Shown here one piece after another: positions 9,287-17,784 of a stretch of 64,000 bases of DNA. The notes beneath the pieces were generated by a model. It was given only the letters and a program-made list of their open reading frames with translations, was not told the DNA's origin and ran no database searches. The DNA lies in the NCBI RefSeq assembly GCF_014306155.1, contig NZ_JACRWH010000003.1:1-64000 (forward strand). The letters run 5' to 3'. A program made the translations under genes and the position numbers. Position 1 is the stretch's first letter. Each line of letters begins with the position of its first letter. Source of the stretch: Holdemanella hominis. Lineage in GTDB: Bacteria; Bacillota_I; Bacilli_A; Erysipelotrichales; Erysipelotrichaceae.

Positions 9287-9323
9287 AAAAGTGCAGTATC
9301 TGTAACGTTAACTGCACTTTTTT
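9287..9323. terminator. Bidirectional terminator between convergent genes
   Basis: AAAAGTGCAGT ... ACTGCACTTTTTT forms a stem with A-run and T-run on either side, serving mainly the minus-strand ferredoxin gene at 9329. Confidence 0.7.
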
Positions 9324-9328
9324 AAGGT

Positions 9329-10045
9329 TTAATCTAAAATTTTTCCATCAATTGAAATGGTTACGACTTGCCAAGGAATGAACTTTTTACTTTCCTGCAA
9401 AGCTTTCTTAACCGCATTTTCAAGTCCACCACAACAAGGTACTTCCATACGAACAATGGTTACACTTTCAATCGAATTCATACGAATAATATCACAAAGC
9501 TTTTCTGAATAATCCACACCATCAAGTTTTGGACATCCTATTAGAGTCACTTTATTTTTCATAAATTCCTGATGGAAATTGGCATAGGCATAAGCAGTAC
9601 AATCCGCAGCTATTAAAAGCTTAGCATGTTGAAAGAATGGTGCGTTGATAGGTGCTAGCTTAATTTGAACAGGCCAAGATGTTAGTTGACTTGATACATC
9701 AATCGATGGACTTGATACATCAATCGATGGACTTGATACAACTGGATTCAGTGTATGCATCATAGACCCAGGACATCCTGAATGCATGGTGCCCGATTCT
9801 TGCATGCGCTTTTCCATATTCTTTTTTACCGCCTCTTCATCATAAGCTAGAGTATCTTTTTCAATAAATGAAATAGCACCTGTAGGACATGTTGGTAAAC
9901 AATCCCCTAGTCCATCACAATAATCATCACGCATTAATTTCGCTTTTCCATTCACTAAGCCAATGGCTCCTTCATGACAGGCATCCACACAGATACCGCA
10001 TCCTGTACATTTATCTTCATCAATTTGAATTATTTTTCTTAACAT
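9329..10045 (-). CDS. Ferredoxin-type 4Fe-4S protein with C-terminal domain
   Basis: 238 aa. The first cluster motif CTGCGICVDAC is complete (near 13-23). The second (CDGLGDCLPTCP, near 43-54) lacks one of the usual four spaced Cys, a form common in this family. The C-terminal half carries conserved CTAYAYANF, GCPKLDG and VPCCGGLE segments. Function is probably electron transfer or redox sensing in the cytoplasm; similar proteins often sit beside Crp/Fnr regulators, as here (divergent at 10130). A linker of SSPSIDV repeats separates the two halves. Confidence 0.82.
   Translation of the reverse strand: MLRKIIQIDEDKCTGCGICVDACHEGAIGLVNGKAKLMRDDYCDGLGDCLPTCPTGAISFIEKDTLAYDEEAVKKNMEKRMQESGTMHSGCPGSMMHTLNPVVSSPSIDVSSPSIDVSSQLTSWPVQIKLAPINAPFFQHAKLLIAADCTAYAYANFHQEFMKNKVTLIGCPKLDGVDYSEKLCDIIRMNSIESVTIVRMEVPCCGGLENAVKKALQESKKFIPWQVVTISIDGKILD
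9689..9740 (-). repeat. 21-bp in-frame tandem repeat in the ferredoxin gene
   Basis: Two perfect 21-bp copies (9689-9709, 9710-9730) plus a partial third (9731-9740) encode repeated SSPSIDV heptads in the interdomain linker. Copy number is likely variable between strains. Confidence 0.9.
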
Positions 10046-10129
10046 AGAATCATCCTCATTTCTTATGAACTTATTTTAGTGTATAATACATTAAATTTAT
10101 GTTGTTTAAACCACGAAAGGGAGATATTT

Positions 10130-10684
10130 ATGGATTTACAATTAAAAAAATACAAGAAAAATGAAATTATTTATCATATAGAAGATATTCCTCAAGCCAT
10201 TGGCATTGTCAAAGAAGGAAGTGTTGTCATAGAAACTGTAGACTTTTTAGGCAATGTTTCCCTATTGTCACGTATAGGTCCCAATCAAATGTTTGCGGAA
10301 AGCTATGCCCTAACCAAAACACCTATGTATGTATATGTAAGAGCCATCGAGGATTGTACGATTCAATTTTTAGATGTTCAAGCCTTAGAAAAATCCCCAG
10401 AATTAAAGAATCAAATGATTCAAATACTTTCAAATAAAAACAAGATGTTGTCACAACACATATTCCATATTTCCAACAAAACCATTCGCAATAAAGTGTT
10501 GTCATACTTATCGTTTATGAAACTAGAAACACAAAATTCTACCTTTAAGATTCCGCTTGATCGTCAACAGATGGCTGACTATTTAAACGTAGAACGAAGT
10601 GCCTTATCAAAAGAGCTTTCCAAAATGAAAAGTGAAGGTCTAATTGATTATCACAAGAACACCTTCACTGTCTACTCTATTTAA
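10130..10684 (+). CDS. Crp/Fnr-family transcription regulator
   Basis: 184 aa: cNMP-binding-like beta barrel (about 10-115), long dimer helix, and a C-terminal winged helix (DRQQMADYLNVERSALSKEL, near 143-162). Only one Cys is present, so it is not an Fe-S Fnr. GGGAG seven bases upstream selects the ATG at 10130; an in-frame ATG farther up (10079) lacks a ribosome site. It is divergent from the ferredoxin gene and a likely regulator of it. The last 8 bases overlap the convergent PHP gene. Confidence 0.9.
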   Translation: MDLQLKKYKKNEIIYHIEDIPQAIGIVKEGSVVIETVDFLGNVSLLSRIGPNQMFAESYALTKTPMYVYVRAIEDCTIQFLDVQALEKSPELKNQMIQILSNKNKMLSQHIFHISNKTIRNKVLSYLSFMKLETQNSTFKIPLDRQQMADYLNVERSALSKELSKMKSEGLIDYHKNTFTVYSI

Positions 10685-11468
10685 TTTTAACTGGTACAAA
10701 ACCATCATTGGTTAATATCTGTAGTTCTTTAAATCCACAAGATTGAATCAAGTCTAAGCTAGATTCCAAAGCACAATCCAAATAGTTCTTATCATGACAA
10801 TCACTGTTTAGACAAATACGCGCATTCTTTGCGTATAAATATTCCAATATATTCTTAGATGGATATGGTGTTTTACGATAGCCTCTGGCGATAGCTCCTG
10901 TATTCACTTCAAAAATCTTATCGTTGATCAACAATCGGTCAATGCAATCGCAAACAATATTCATATAGTCTTTATCATTAAATTGAAAATAAGACTCGTC
11001 CTCATTATATTTGGTAATCAAATCCAAATGTCCAATGATATCCACTTCTTGCCAATCATACATATCCGATAAGTCTGAATAGTAGTCTTTACACATCTTT
11101 TTATAGTCACCAGAATAGGATTCAAATAAAGAATCAAATACAGGCTTTGAATAATCCACAGCAGTCTCACCTAAAAAGTGTTTACTTCCAATCACGTATT
11201 CAAATGGAGCTTTTTCAGCAATTCTTCCTAACATATCTTCTTCAATGCCTAAATGGATTTGAATAGATGAAGAATATTTCAATTTAATTCTCTCAACCTC
11301 TGAAATATATCCTGAAGTATCTCGCATGGAACTTGTATCCACGTCCAAATATCCATGACCTGAAAACCCAAGAATGTCAAAGCCCTTTGAGATGGCTTCT
11401 AAAGTCATTTCTTCAATCGTATCTTTTCCATCACAAAAGATGGAGTGCGTATGTAGATTCTGTTTCAT
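10677..11468 (-). CDS. PHP-domain phosphoesterase (histidinol-phosphatase type)
   Basis: 263 aa. The metal-binding PHP signature HTHSIFCDG (near 6) is followed by FSGHG, LGIEEDM, DIIGHLDL and NSDCHD, the four typical PHP motifs. This is the HisK/HisJ-type phosphatase; without other his genes nearby it may act on other phosphate esters. Its start overlaps the end of the tyrosine-phosphatase gene by 4 nt, so both are co-transcribed. Confidence 0.87.
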   Translation of the reverse strand: MKQNLHTHSIFCDGKDTIEEMTLEAISKGFDILGFSGHGYLDVDTSSMRDTSGYISEVERIKLKYSSSIQIHLGIEEDMLGRIAEKAPFEYVIGSKHFLGETAVDYSKPVFDSLFESYSGDYKKMCKDYYSDLSDMYDWQEVDIIGHLDLITKYNEDESYFQFNDKDYMNIVCDCIDRLLINDKIFEVNTGAIARGYRKTPYPSKNILEYLYAKNARICLNSDCHDKNYLDCALESSLDLIQSCGFKELQILTNDGFVPVKIK

Positions 11469-11893
11469 GATAATTTCTCCAACCAGGCTTTACAACCCTC
11501 ATTAATATCATTATAAGCTTTTTCAAAATCATTACTATACCAAGGATCCGAAACATCTCTTGATAATAATTTATAAATCTTGTGATCAGGATCATTATTG
11601 AACATACGATTTAGATTACGCATATTATTTTCATCCATACAAATTAAATAATCATACGACAAATAATCACTCATTGTAGCTTGTCTTGCGTAATGTCTAG
11701 AAAATGGAATCCTCTTTTCTTTTAGTTTACGCTTAGCCGGAGGATAGATATCATTACCAATTTCTTCACGACTTGTAGCTGCACTAGAAACATATAGTTC
11801 GACTCCATTTTTCTTTGCCAAATCTTTCATAATATACTCAGCACTAACACTACGGCAGATGTTCCCATGGCAGATGAAAAGTATTTTAATCAT
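11465..11893 (-). CDS. Low-molecular-weight protein-tyrosine phosphatase
   Basis: 142 aa. The CX5R active-site loop is at the N-terminus (CHGNICRS, residues 9-16) and the general acid Asp lies in SDPWYSNDF near 117. Length fits the family. These enzymes dephosphorylate tyrosine on bacterial kinases or capsule regulators, or arginine phosphate. ATCTCCTT (minus-strand AAGGAGAT) precedes the start. A stub of a second such gene lies at 13400-13450. Confidence 0.93.
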   Translation of the reverse strand: MIKILFICHGNICRSVSAEYIMKDLAKKNGVELYVSSAATSREEIGNDIYPPAKRKLKEKRIPFSRHYARQATMSDYLSYDYLICMDENNMRNLNRMFNNDPDHKIYKLLSRDVSDPWYSNDFEKAYNDINEGCKAWLEKLS

Positions 11894-12003
11894 GTTCTTA
11901 TATCTCCTTAAATCGTCGTATTTCCTTGTATTTAAAGGCTTTTTACAACTTTCATTTTTCTTGTAGTTTCTGTATCTTCTTATAAATTCTCATGTTTGGG
12001 CAG

Positions 12004-12018
12004 TCAAAAGTTGTAAAA
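12004..12018 (+). repeat. 15-bp direct repeat, left copy
   Basis: TCAAAAGTTGTAAAA, perfectly repeated at 13333-13347. The two copies bracket the 385-aa gene. Confidence 0.6.
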
Positions 12019-12054
12019 CAGATAGTATTTTATCATACAAAAACACATTATCAA

Positions 12055-13212
12055 CTACATTATTTTTTCTAAAATCTCTGTTTCTAAACGTTCTCTAATT
12101 TGCTTAAAATCTAAATTCTTAATTTTTTCTGCCCTTACACTTGCATTTAAGTATCCACTATCCAAAAGTTCTCGATTTTTACATATATCGTTAATGTTCA
12201 TTTGATGAATTGAAATCGGATAATCATTTTCTATAACAAAAGCCTTTACTGGATTAACTTGCATAGCATCAATAATTCCATTATCTGCAGTTCCAAAGAA
12301 CGAAAGAATAACTTGTTCTGTATTTTTCATATTATCTCTTAACATAATCTGTTCTACCAACCTAATATGATAAATATCCCATGCAACATTTAAGATATTT
12401 TTTATCACATCATTATTATTTTTTATTTTTTTAAATACTTTATGAGTTCTATTATCATCCATTATATATAAAGATAATATTACAATTTCTTTTTCTAAAT
12501 AACAATTCAAGACATCTAAACAATATTTTATAAACATATCAACTTTTTTGTTTTTTTCTGAGTTATCGTAAGTTTTTATTAAATATGCTTTCATAATACA
12601 GCAACATACTATATTAAATTGCTCTAAATTTTTTTCTTGAGCAAGTGCCATATCATATATTTGTTTTATTCTCATATAATCATCTTCCGATAAATAAATA
12701 TTTCCCATATCTTTATTAATCGTTGAAATATTATCTAACTTCACAAAAGATGTTATCATCTCTGAAAGAATCCTCAAATCAATCTTGGTTTGCACTCTCT
12801 CCATAAGTGCTGTTGTCATTCCGATTTGAAATCCTGTATTTTTTAAATGACTAAGATAATTCAAAAATTCATTTTCATCAAGATTTATTTTATGTCCCAT
12901 CATTACTTTGTTTAAATATGTAAGAATATTTAAATCAAAATCTATTGTTTTACCAACACGTACTAGACTTCTTTCGAAAAGATGTTTCGAATCCAAAATC
13001 CATGTTTTCGTATAATCTCCTATTCCCCAAATCCCAAACTTTCCTATCTTCTTATTTTTTACAGAATCATCGAAATTCGAACCTTCTTCATCAAACAAAA
13101 ATATTCGACAATCGCCTAATAGGAATTTATATGCCTTAAATTTTTCTATTTTTTCAATTGTATTCGAGGATTGTATAATATCCATTATAGCCATTTTTTT
13201 ATATTCGTTCAT
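12055..13212 (-). CDS. Unrecognised 385-aa cytoplasmic protein
   Basis: 385 aa with no signal peptide, membrane segment or motif that I recognise. The first 130 residues contain several Gly/Asp turns (GKFGIWGIGDYTKTW) and the remainder appears largely alpha-helical, with clustered Lys/Asn/Asp and low GC. The C-terminus (LDFKQIRERLETEILEKIM) is a charged amphipathic helix. AGGTG lies about 14 nt before the ATG, so a later start at M7 is possible. A perfect 15-bp direct repeat brackets it and a truncated copy of the neighbouring phosphatase gene lies just beyond, suggesting acquisition by insertion. Function unknown. Confidence 0.7.
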   Translation of the reverse strand: MNEYKKMAIMDIIQSSNTIEKIEKFKAYKFLLGDCRIFLFDEEGSNFDDSVKNKKIGKFGIWGIGDYTKTWILDSKHLFERSLVRVGKTIDFDLNILTYLNKVMMGHKINLDENEFLNYLSHLKNTGFQIGMTTALMERVQTKIDLRILSEMITSFVKLDNISTINKDMGNIYLSEDDYMRIKQIYDMALAQEKNLEQFNIVCCCIMKAYLIKTYDNSEKNKKVDMFIKYCLDVLNCYLEKEIVILSLYIMDDNRTHKVFKKIKNNNDVIKNILNVAWDIYHIRLVEQIMLRDNMKNTEQVILSFFGTADNGIIDAMQVNPVKAFVIENDYPISIHQMNINDICKNRELLDSGYLNASVRAEKIKNLDFKQIRERLETEILEKIM

Positions 13213-13332
13213 TCTTTGTATCGTTTCACCTACCTATACTAATTTCATTTCGAATTTTGTATATATAACCTGCATATAACTTTCTTTTTTATGCTGAAAA
13301 CATCTCTATATTAAATCATATCGGAACACTTT

Positions 13333-13347
13333 TCAAAAGTTGTAAAA
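13333..13347 (+). repeat. 15-bp direct repeat, right copy
   Basis: Second copy of TCAAAAGTTGTAAAA; see 12004-12018. Confidence 0.6.
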
Positions 13348-13399
13348 TCGTTGTAATGTACTCTCCTATCGTGTGGAAAACCGCATAAAATAAGAAGAT

Positions 13400-13450
13400 T
13401 TAGGCAAAAGAGAAACTCCTCCCATGGCAGATAAAAAGCACTTTCTTCAT
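13400..13450 (-). pseudogene. 5' stub of a low-Mr tyrosine-phosphatase gene
   Basis: Reads MKKVLFICHG then RSFSFA and a stop. The first ten residues match the start of the phosphatase at 11893 (MIKILFICHG); the NIC of the active-site loop and everything downstream are missing. It marks a deletion or rearrangement edge next to the 385-aa gene. Confidence 0.7.
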
Positions 13451-13554
13451 AGTCAAAAGCCTCACTTTTATATAATTTATCATATTAAAGTTGAAAACTC
13501 CATCTAGCAAAAACATCATTTGCATAAACTTTCCTGTATCGGTATAATACAGAT

Positions 13555-13656
13555 ACAGGAAGGCTACTGGATGCAGTGGTCACTCTGAATTTACAATGTC
13601 AAAAGACACTAGTAATCCATTGTGGTGATGTGAACTAGTGTCTTTTACATTTTTCT
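13555..13656 (+). ncRNA. Candidate antitoxin RNA, copy 1
   Basis: About 100 nt from the TATAAT at 13543-13548 to a terminator with arms AAAAGACACTAGT/ACTAGTGTCTTTT (13601-13646) and a T-run. The terminator overlaps the 3' end of the convergent peptide gene and works in both directions. A 5' hairpin CTACTG-GATG-CAGTGG is followed by ACTCTGAA, which can pair (one bulge) with the peptide's Shine-Dalgarno region TTCAGGAGT. Confidence 0.65.
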
Positions 13657-13736
13657 ATAATCAATAATGTGATTCTAAGTATTTCTACTAGTGCCATTAA
13701 ACACATGGCAACATCAATGTATAGATAAATATACAT
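13635..13736 (-). CDS. 33-aa hydrophobic peptide, candidate type I toxin, copy 1
   Basis: MYIYLYIDVAMCLMALVEIL... ending EKCKRH: 33 residues, one membrane-spanning helix with a basic C-terminal tail. AGGAG lies 10 nt upstream. The same peptide is encoded by all four elements. Size, topology and the convergent small RNA resemble Fst-type toxins, but the Fst sequence motif is absent. Toxicity is inferred, not seen. Confidence 0.75.
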   Translation of the reverse strand: MYIYLYIDVAMCLMALVEILRITLLIIEKCKRH

Positions 13737-14019
13737 AAAACACGTACTCCTGAAATAAATTGAAGGATCTGCCGAGAACTCAAGCAGATTTCTTTATTTA
13801 ATTCAGAGGGTTCACCGTTACTACATCCAGTAGCACTTCTAATTATAAAACTTCAATGTGAAAGCATTGTGAATTACGTTCAATAGTTCCTATTTGATCT
13901 AAAACGTATTATTTTCGTTGAATTAGATACGATTTAGCATTCTAAAAGAACACAAAATCATCCTTTTACACAATATTAGTACCATCTCAACTGATTTTAA
14001 AGTTTACTAGAATTCCTTG

Positions 14020-14298
14020 TCCATGAGACCTCCCGGGGTAAGACATGGGTCCTATTTTTTTCACAACGTTTTGATTTACTGTCTTGGTTTTACGTTTACC
14101 TTTTGGACTTCGATTTGTAATGCAATCTCATCCACCATTTGGCCTCATCAAGTTTCTGTGCGTACGCTCAAAAGAATTGCTACACCACTTTCTTCACCCA
14201 TGACATCACTGTCAACGGCTTGTGGTTCACTACACTTGGCGGTAACTACCTGTGGTTGGTTTATCTCCAACTGAACTCATGCCATGCCCGGCACACAC
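14020..14298 (-). mobile_element. 5' remnant of a group IIC intron
   Basis: A relatively GC-rich stretch with no open frame. On the minus strand it begins GTGTG immediately after the T-run of an intrinsic terminator, exactly where class C group II introns insert. It continues with GCCGGGCATGGC, AAATGGTGGATGAG and CCCGGGAGGTCTCATGG, which I recall as typical of the RNA leading into an intron reverse-transcriptase start. The protein and 3' domains are missing. Assignment rests on recalled sequence style plus the site. Confidence 0.5.
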
Positions 14299-14299
14299 C

Positions 14300-14325
14300 A
14301 AAAAGCTTGGCATATATAGCCAAGC
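14300..14325 (-). terminator. Terminator of the M28 peptidase gene
   Basis: Arms GCTTGGC/GCCAAGC (14319-14325, 14305-14311) followed on the minus strand by TTTTT. The intron remnant starts right after it. Confidence 0.8.
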
Positions 14326-14333
14326 CATTGTAT

Positions 14334-16460
14334 TTATTGATCTATCTTGTTCATTGCCAAGATTTCATTTTCAAGCACTTCTTTATAATAATCTAACTGT
14401 TTCGTTCTAGCACTTTCATATACTTTAATTTCTTCACTTACATCATCTCCATCTTCTTTATTTAATAAAGATGTTGTAGCGTTTTTTGTATTTGTGAAAT
14501 AGTAGCCTTTATCATTGCCCCACCACTTATTGTTTTCAACCGCCTTATCTGCATGCGCATCAATTTTAGCAGCCGCATTTGGTGAGAATAAGTAATAATT
14601 GTATTCACACAAACCATTTAATTGGTATGCCACATCCAATGCATCACTTACTTTGTCTTTCTTCAAATCTTGAATAATTTCATCCATATATTCAATGTTG
14701 TTTTGATATCCCACGTGTTTCATCACAACATCACTCGAGAATACAATTCCGACAAAGTTATCCTGTACGTATTTAAATAAGTCTAATACTTTTTCATTGT
14801 AGGGTTTTCCTTCTTTTTGAATCGAAGTAATATCCAATTTAGAGTTTATCGCCTTTACATAACGATCATTAATGTCTTGCCCCTCTTTATTTAGTGCATC
14901 CACTTCTTTTTCGGAAACAGCTAAAGCCTTGTCCCAATCCTTTTTAGAAACACCCGCTTCCAAAGCTAAATCTTCATTAAAGCTTTCCTTTAAATCATCA
15001 ATGGTAGCCTGCATATTTAAAGACATAGCTGGAAGCTGATCGATAGCGATAGCCATACTTCCAAATACCGCAATATTAGCCTTCATCACCTTTTCACTAT
15101 ACGTATCCGTATTATCGGATTCTGTATGATAATGAAGTTGTGTCCAAGTATATTCACCATCATCCTTTGTTTCTCCAGAACAAGTATCAGTTGTATTCAA
15201 GAAATAAGGAACTCCCGCATTCCTATAGGAAACACCATCTTCCATTGTCGTTGTATCATATGTCTTTGCAGAAATACCATTCTTATATTCTTTTACAGCA
15301 CCATCCAATGCACCTGAATCGACTAAGCTTTTCACTAAAGACGCATATTCAGGAACACAAGTCACCATGAATGTATCTGAACCATTATCATAGGCATCCA
15401 ATTCAAAGTTAAATAAAGCTAAAGTTTTATTAGCCTACTCAGGATGTACATTGTTGATCAATTCATAGGCTCCTCTTGTCCAGTCAAATTCAGTGCCTGT
15501 TGCGCCCCATTCTTCAGCGCCATGCGCAACAACCACTATATCATTTTCAGGCACATAGCCACTATCGATCATTGTCTTAGCCATTGACATAATGGTTCCA
15601 ATAGCACTGCAGTCATCTTGAAAACCAGTAAAATACATATCATAATGTCCGGCAAAAATAATTTGTTGATCATGTGATTTACCAGGAATATAGCCAACCA
15701 CATCATAACTTGTACCATTGCCTTCTTCCATCACACTATCCACTTTTAAAGTGACCATATCATGACCTTGCTTTAAAGCCTTTTTGATTTGTTTGTACTC
15801 ACTCATTGTGATGATTGTCGTAGGCATAATATCTTCTGCACAAACATCCTGAATCTGATGATCATCATCACTAAATCTTCCATATCCATCCAAATCGTAT
15901 GTGACTAATGCTTTTGCGCCATGTTCATAAGCCTCATAGATATAGCCGCCAATCCAAGACTCATTAAATTGATCCACACCAACTAACGCAATCTTACCTT
16001 CAACGTCCTTGCCTTCATAGTCTTTCGCAAAACCAGTACCACAATCTACGATTTGTGCTGTAATCCCATTTTCATCTGTACCATTCACCATATACGATAC
16101 GGACATCAAATCAATATTTGTTCCTTCAATCGTAAGTGAAGCATCATTATACTGCCACTTATCCACATTCACAGGTATCTTTTCTACATTCTTTAAACCA
16201 ATGGCCTTCATTTCCTTGGCCAAATAATTGGCGGTTCTATGTTCTGCATCGGAACCACTCGTTCTAAATCCAAGTGAATTATCATGTAATGAAGTATCTG
16301 TAGACAATGTTTTTGTGAAGTCATACGCATAGTCCATATCAATTTCATTCACGTAGGCATCAATCGAATCTTGATAGATGGCCTCATCTTTTGTCGAACC
16401 ACAACCCACTAGGCTCAACACCAATACTGCACTAAGGCTTGCTTGTAAAATCTTTTTCAT
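14334..16460 (-). pseudogene. M28-family lipoprotein metallopeptidase interrupted by one in-frame UAG
   Basis: Begins with a lipoprotein signal (SAVLVLSLVGC, Cys near residue 20). An M28 aminopeptidase core follows with a PA-type insert, metal-site segments AGHYDMY, DDCSAIG and HGAEEWGATG. The frame is broken by a single TAG at 15437-15435 (HPE*ANKTLALFNFEL), after which it continues uninterrupted for 366 codons. A Trp (TGG) is the likely original residue. Two separate polypeptides are improbable because the core would be split. The whole gene would be about 708 codons. It is preceded by a structured leader RNA. Confidence 0.85.
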
Positions 16461-16483
16461 ATTCCTCTTCTCCTTTACTAAAC

Positions 16484-16751
16484 AAAAAAAGATAGGCGCA
16501 CAATATACACCTATCTTCGTCCATCATCTATCTGCATACTTTTCGTAACAGAAATTCCAGCTTATTGACCATTTTATAAGGTATATTGTACTTTACAAAA
16601 CTGAGCTTTTAACTCAATCAATAAGGGTAAACACCCTTCCGTATTCCCTAAATACGGTTCTTGCTTCTTCAACAAGTCTTCGGCATTTGACCCGGGCGTC
16701 CGTGTAGCCTTAGCCTATATCTAGGCGGTCAATTTCTGTACGATTTGTACA
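16484..16751 (-). ncRNA. Structured leader RNA or riboswitch candidate upstream of the M28 gene
   Basis: About 268 nt from a strong promoter to an intrinsic terminator (arms GATAGGTG/CGCCTATC, seven Ts at 16484-16490) 24 nt before the peptidase start. A 12-13 bp closing stem pairs 16731-16742 with 16544-16556 and encloses several hairpins: GCCTA/TAGGC, CCGTATT/AATACGG and AAGGGT/ACCCTT. I tried the T-box, lysine, SAM, TPP, cobalamin, M-box, c-di-AMP/GMP, glycine, FMN and 6S patterns from memory and none fits. It may be a cis-acting riboswitch or an independent RNA. Confidence 0.6.
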
Positions 16752-16757
16752 CAAAAA

Positions 16758-16787
16758 AATATACAGGAAAATGATATTTTTTGTCAA
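16758..16787 (-). promoter_or_regulatory. Strong sigma-70 promoter of the leader RNA
   Basis: TTGACA, 18-bp spacer, TATATT. The -35 overlaps the end of the acyltransferase gene. Confidence 0.75.
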
Positions 16788-17710
16788 CTAAAATTTTTAA
16801 AAAAATGTAACCCATCCACTTTTGTCTCTAGCTTTTTAAAGTAATAGGCAAGAATTAAAGTGACTAGAATACACATCACTAGATAGATCCAGTCATTTAA
16901 ATATCGATCAAACAAGTTCATTGAAATTCTTTGAAGTATGTAGATTTCAAATACATATTGACCCAAGAAATGAAATAAACTATTTTTAATTTCTTTATAT
17001 GCACATATATCCACAATCAAGAAACAAAACGCAATCGAAATTATTTCATATACGAGTATTGGTAAGTGAAGACAATATAAACTAAAAGCTAAAGTAATCA
17101 TAAATACAAAGAATACAGGTTTTCGAATGATGGAACAAACCCGATCTTTATATTTAGATAGAATCATACCTGCAGGAAAACAAAGAATGATATTGTACCA
17201 CCAAGCTTGATTCTTTATTACATCCATCAAAATTATATATAGAATGGTAAATACTATACATGAAGTCATACTATGTTTCTTACATTGTTTAAACGAGATA
17301 TATACAATACTATACATTGCTAATATCGCAAACACATACCAATTACTATTTCCAATCGAACTTAATGCCGTAAATGAGAATACAATACGAACAAAGGAAT
17401 AATCCTTTCCTAATAAGAATGATAAAAACAAGTAAATACATAATGCCATACAAAAGTGAATATAAAACTTCAATATCCTTTTTCTTGGCATGCTGTCAAT
17501 ATACACAATACCTCTTCTTTTAATTTGTTCCATAATGCCATATCCCGAATAGAACAAGAATGGTGCAACCATGAGTTGTCCAATTGCCAATAAAAGATTA
17601 TTCCATGGCATAGTTTCATATTGTCCAAAATGTGATAAGAACACAAACAACACAAAAATTCCATTGATACAAGTTGTTTGTTCCTTATTTAATGCCCTTT
17701 TAAAATTCAT
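16784..17710 (-). CDS. Acyltransferase-3-family membrane protein
   Basis: 308 aa with about nine or ten predicted membrane helices. The N-terminal segment (INGIFVLFVFLSHFGQ), the FLFYSGYGI helix and GNSNWYVFAIL match the acyltransferase-3/OafA-like family, which O-acylates cell-surface sugars. The usual catalytic His may be the one in LSHFGQ (near 27). AGAGGG lies 7 nt upstream of the ATG. Single gene; substrate unknown. Confidence 0.8.
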   Translation of the reverse strand: MNFKRALNKEQTTCINGIFVLFVFLSHFGQYETMPWNNLLLAIGQLMVAPFLFYSGYGIMEQIKRRGIVYIDSMPRKRILKFYIHFCMALCIYLFLSFLLGKDYSFVRIVFSFTALSSIGNSNWYVFAILAMYSIVYISFKQCKKHSMTSCIVFTILYIILMDVIKNQAWWYNIILCFPAGMILSKYKDRVCSIIRKPVFFVFMITLAFSLYCLHLPILVYEIISIAFCFLIVDICAYKEIKNSLFHFLGQYVFEIYILQRISMNLFDRYLNDWIYLVMCILVTLILAYYFKKLETKVDGLHFFKNFS

Positions 17711-17784
17711 TTCATGCCCTCTACAATAAGGTATTATATCACCATATTATCTCCATCAATGCAATATTTATTTTAGTATTTCCA

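Larger units (their letters stand above)
13520..13862. repeat. Type I toxin-antitoxin-like element, copy 1
   Basis: One of four related elements (also near 53.4, 55.2 and 60.0 kb). Outer ends carry promoters facing inward: plus-strand TTGCAT-17-TATAAT at 13520-13548 and a minus-strand TATAAT at 13847-13842. Downstream of each -10 box lies the same leader, GCTACTGGATG...CTCTGAATT, so the ends are imperfect inverted repeats (13562-13591 and 13800-13835). Confidence 0.85.

Noticed and set aside
13520..13862. CRISPR-like interpretation of the repeated elements
   Set aside because: Copies are about 345 bp, dispersed over 46 kb and without spacers. No array or cas gene was seen anywhere in the window.
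15435..15437. UAG read as an amino acid (genetic code change or pyrrolysine)
   Set aside because: UAG terminates several intact genes here (for example at 4028 and at the end of the AraC gene) and all three internal cases sit in otherwise decayed or IS-derived genes.
16484..16751. T-box, lysine, SAM, M-box or 6S identity for the leader RNA
   Set aside because: None of the conserved core strings of these RNAs is present.
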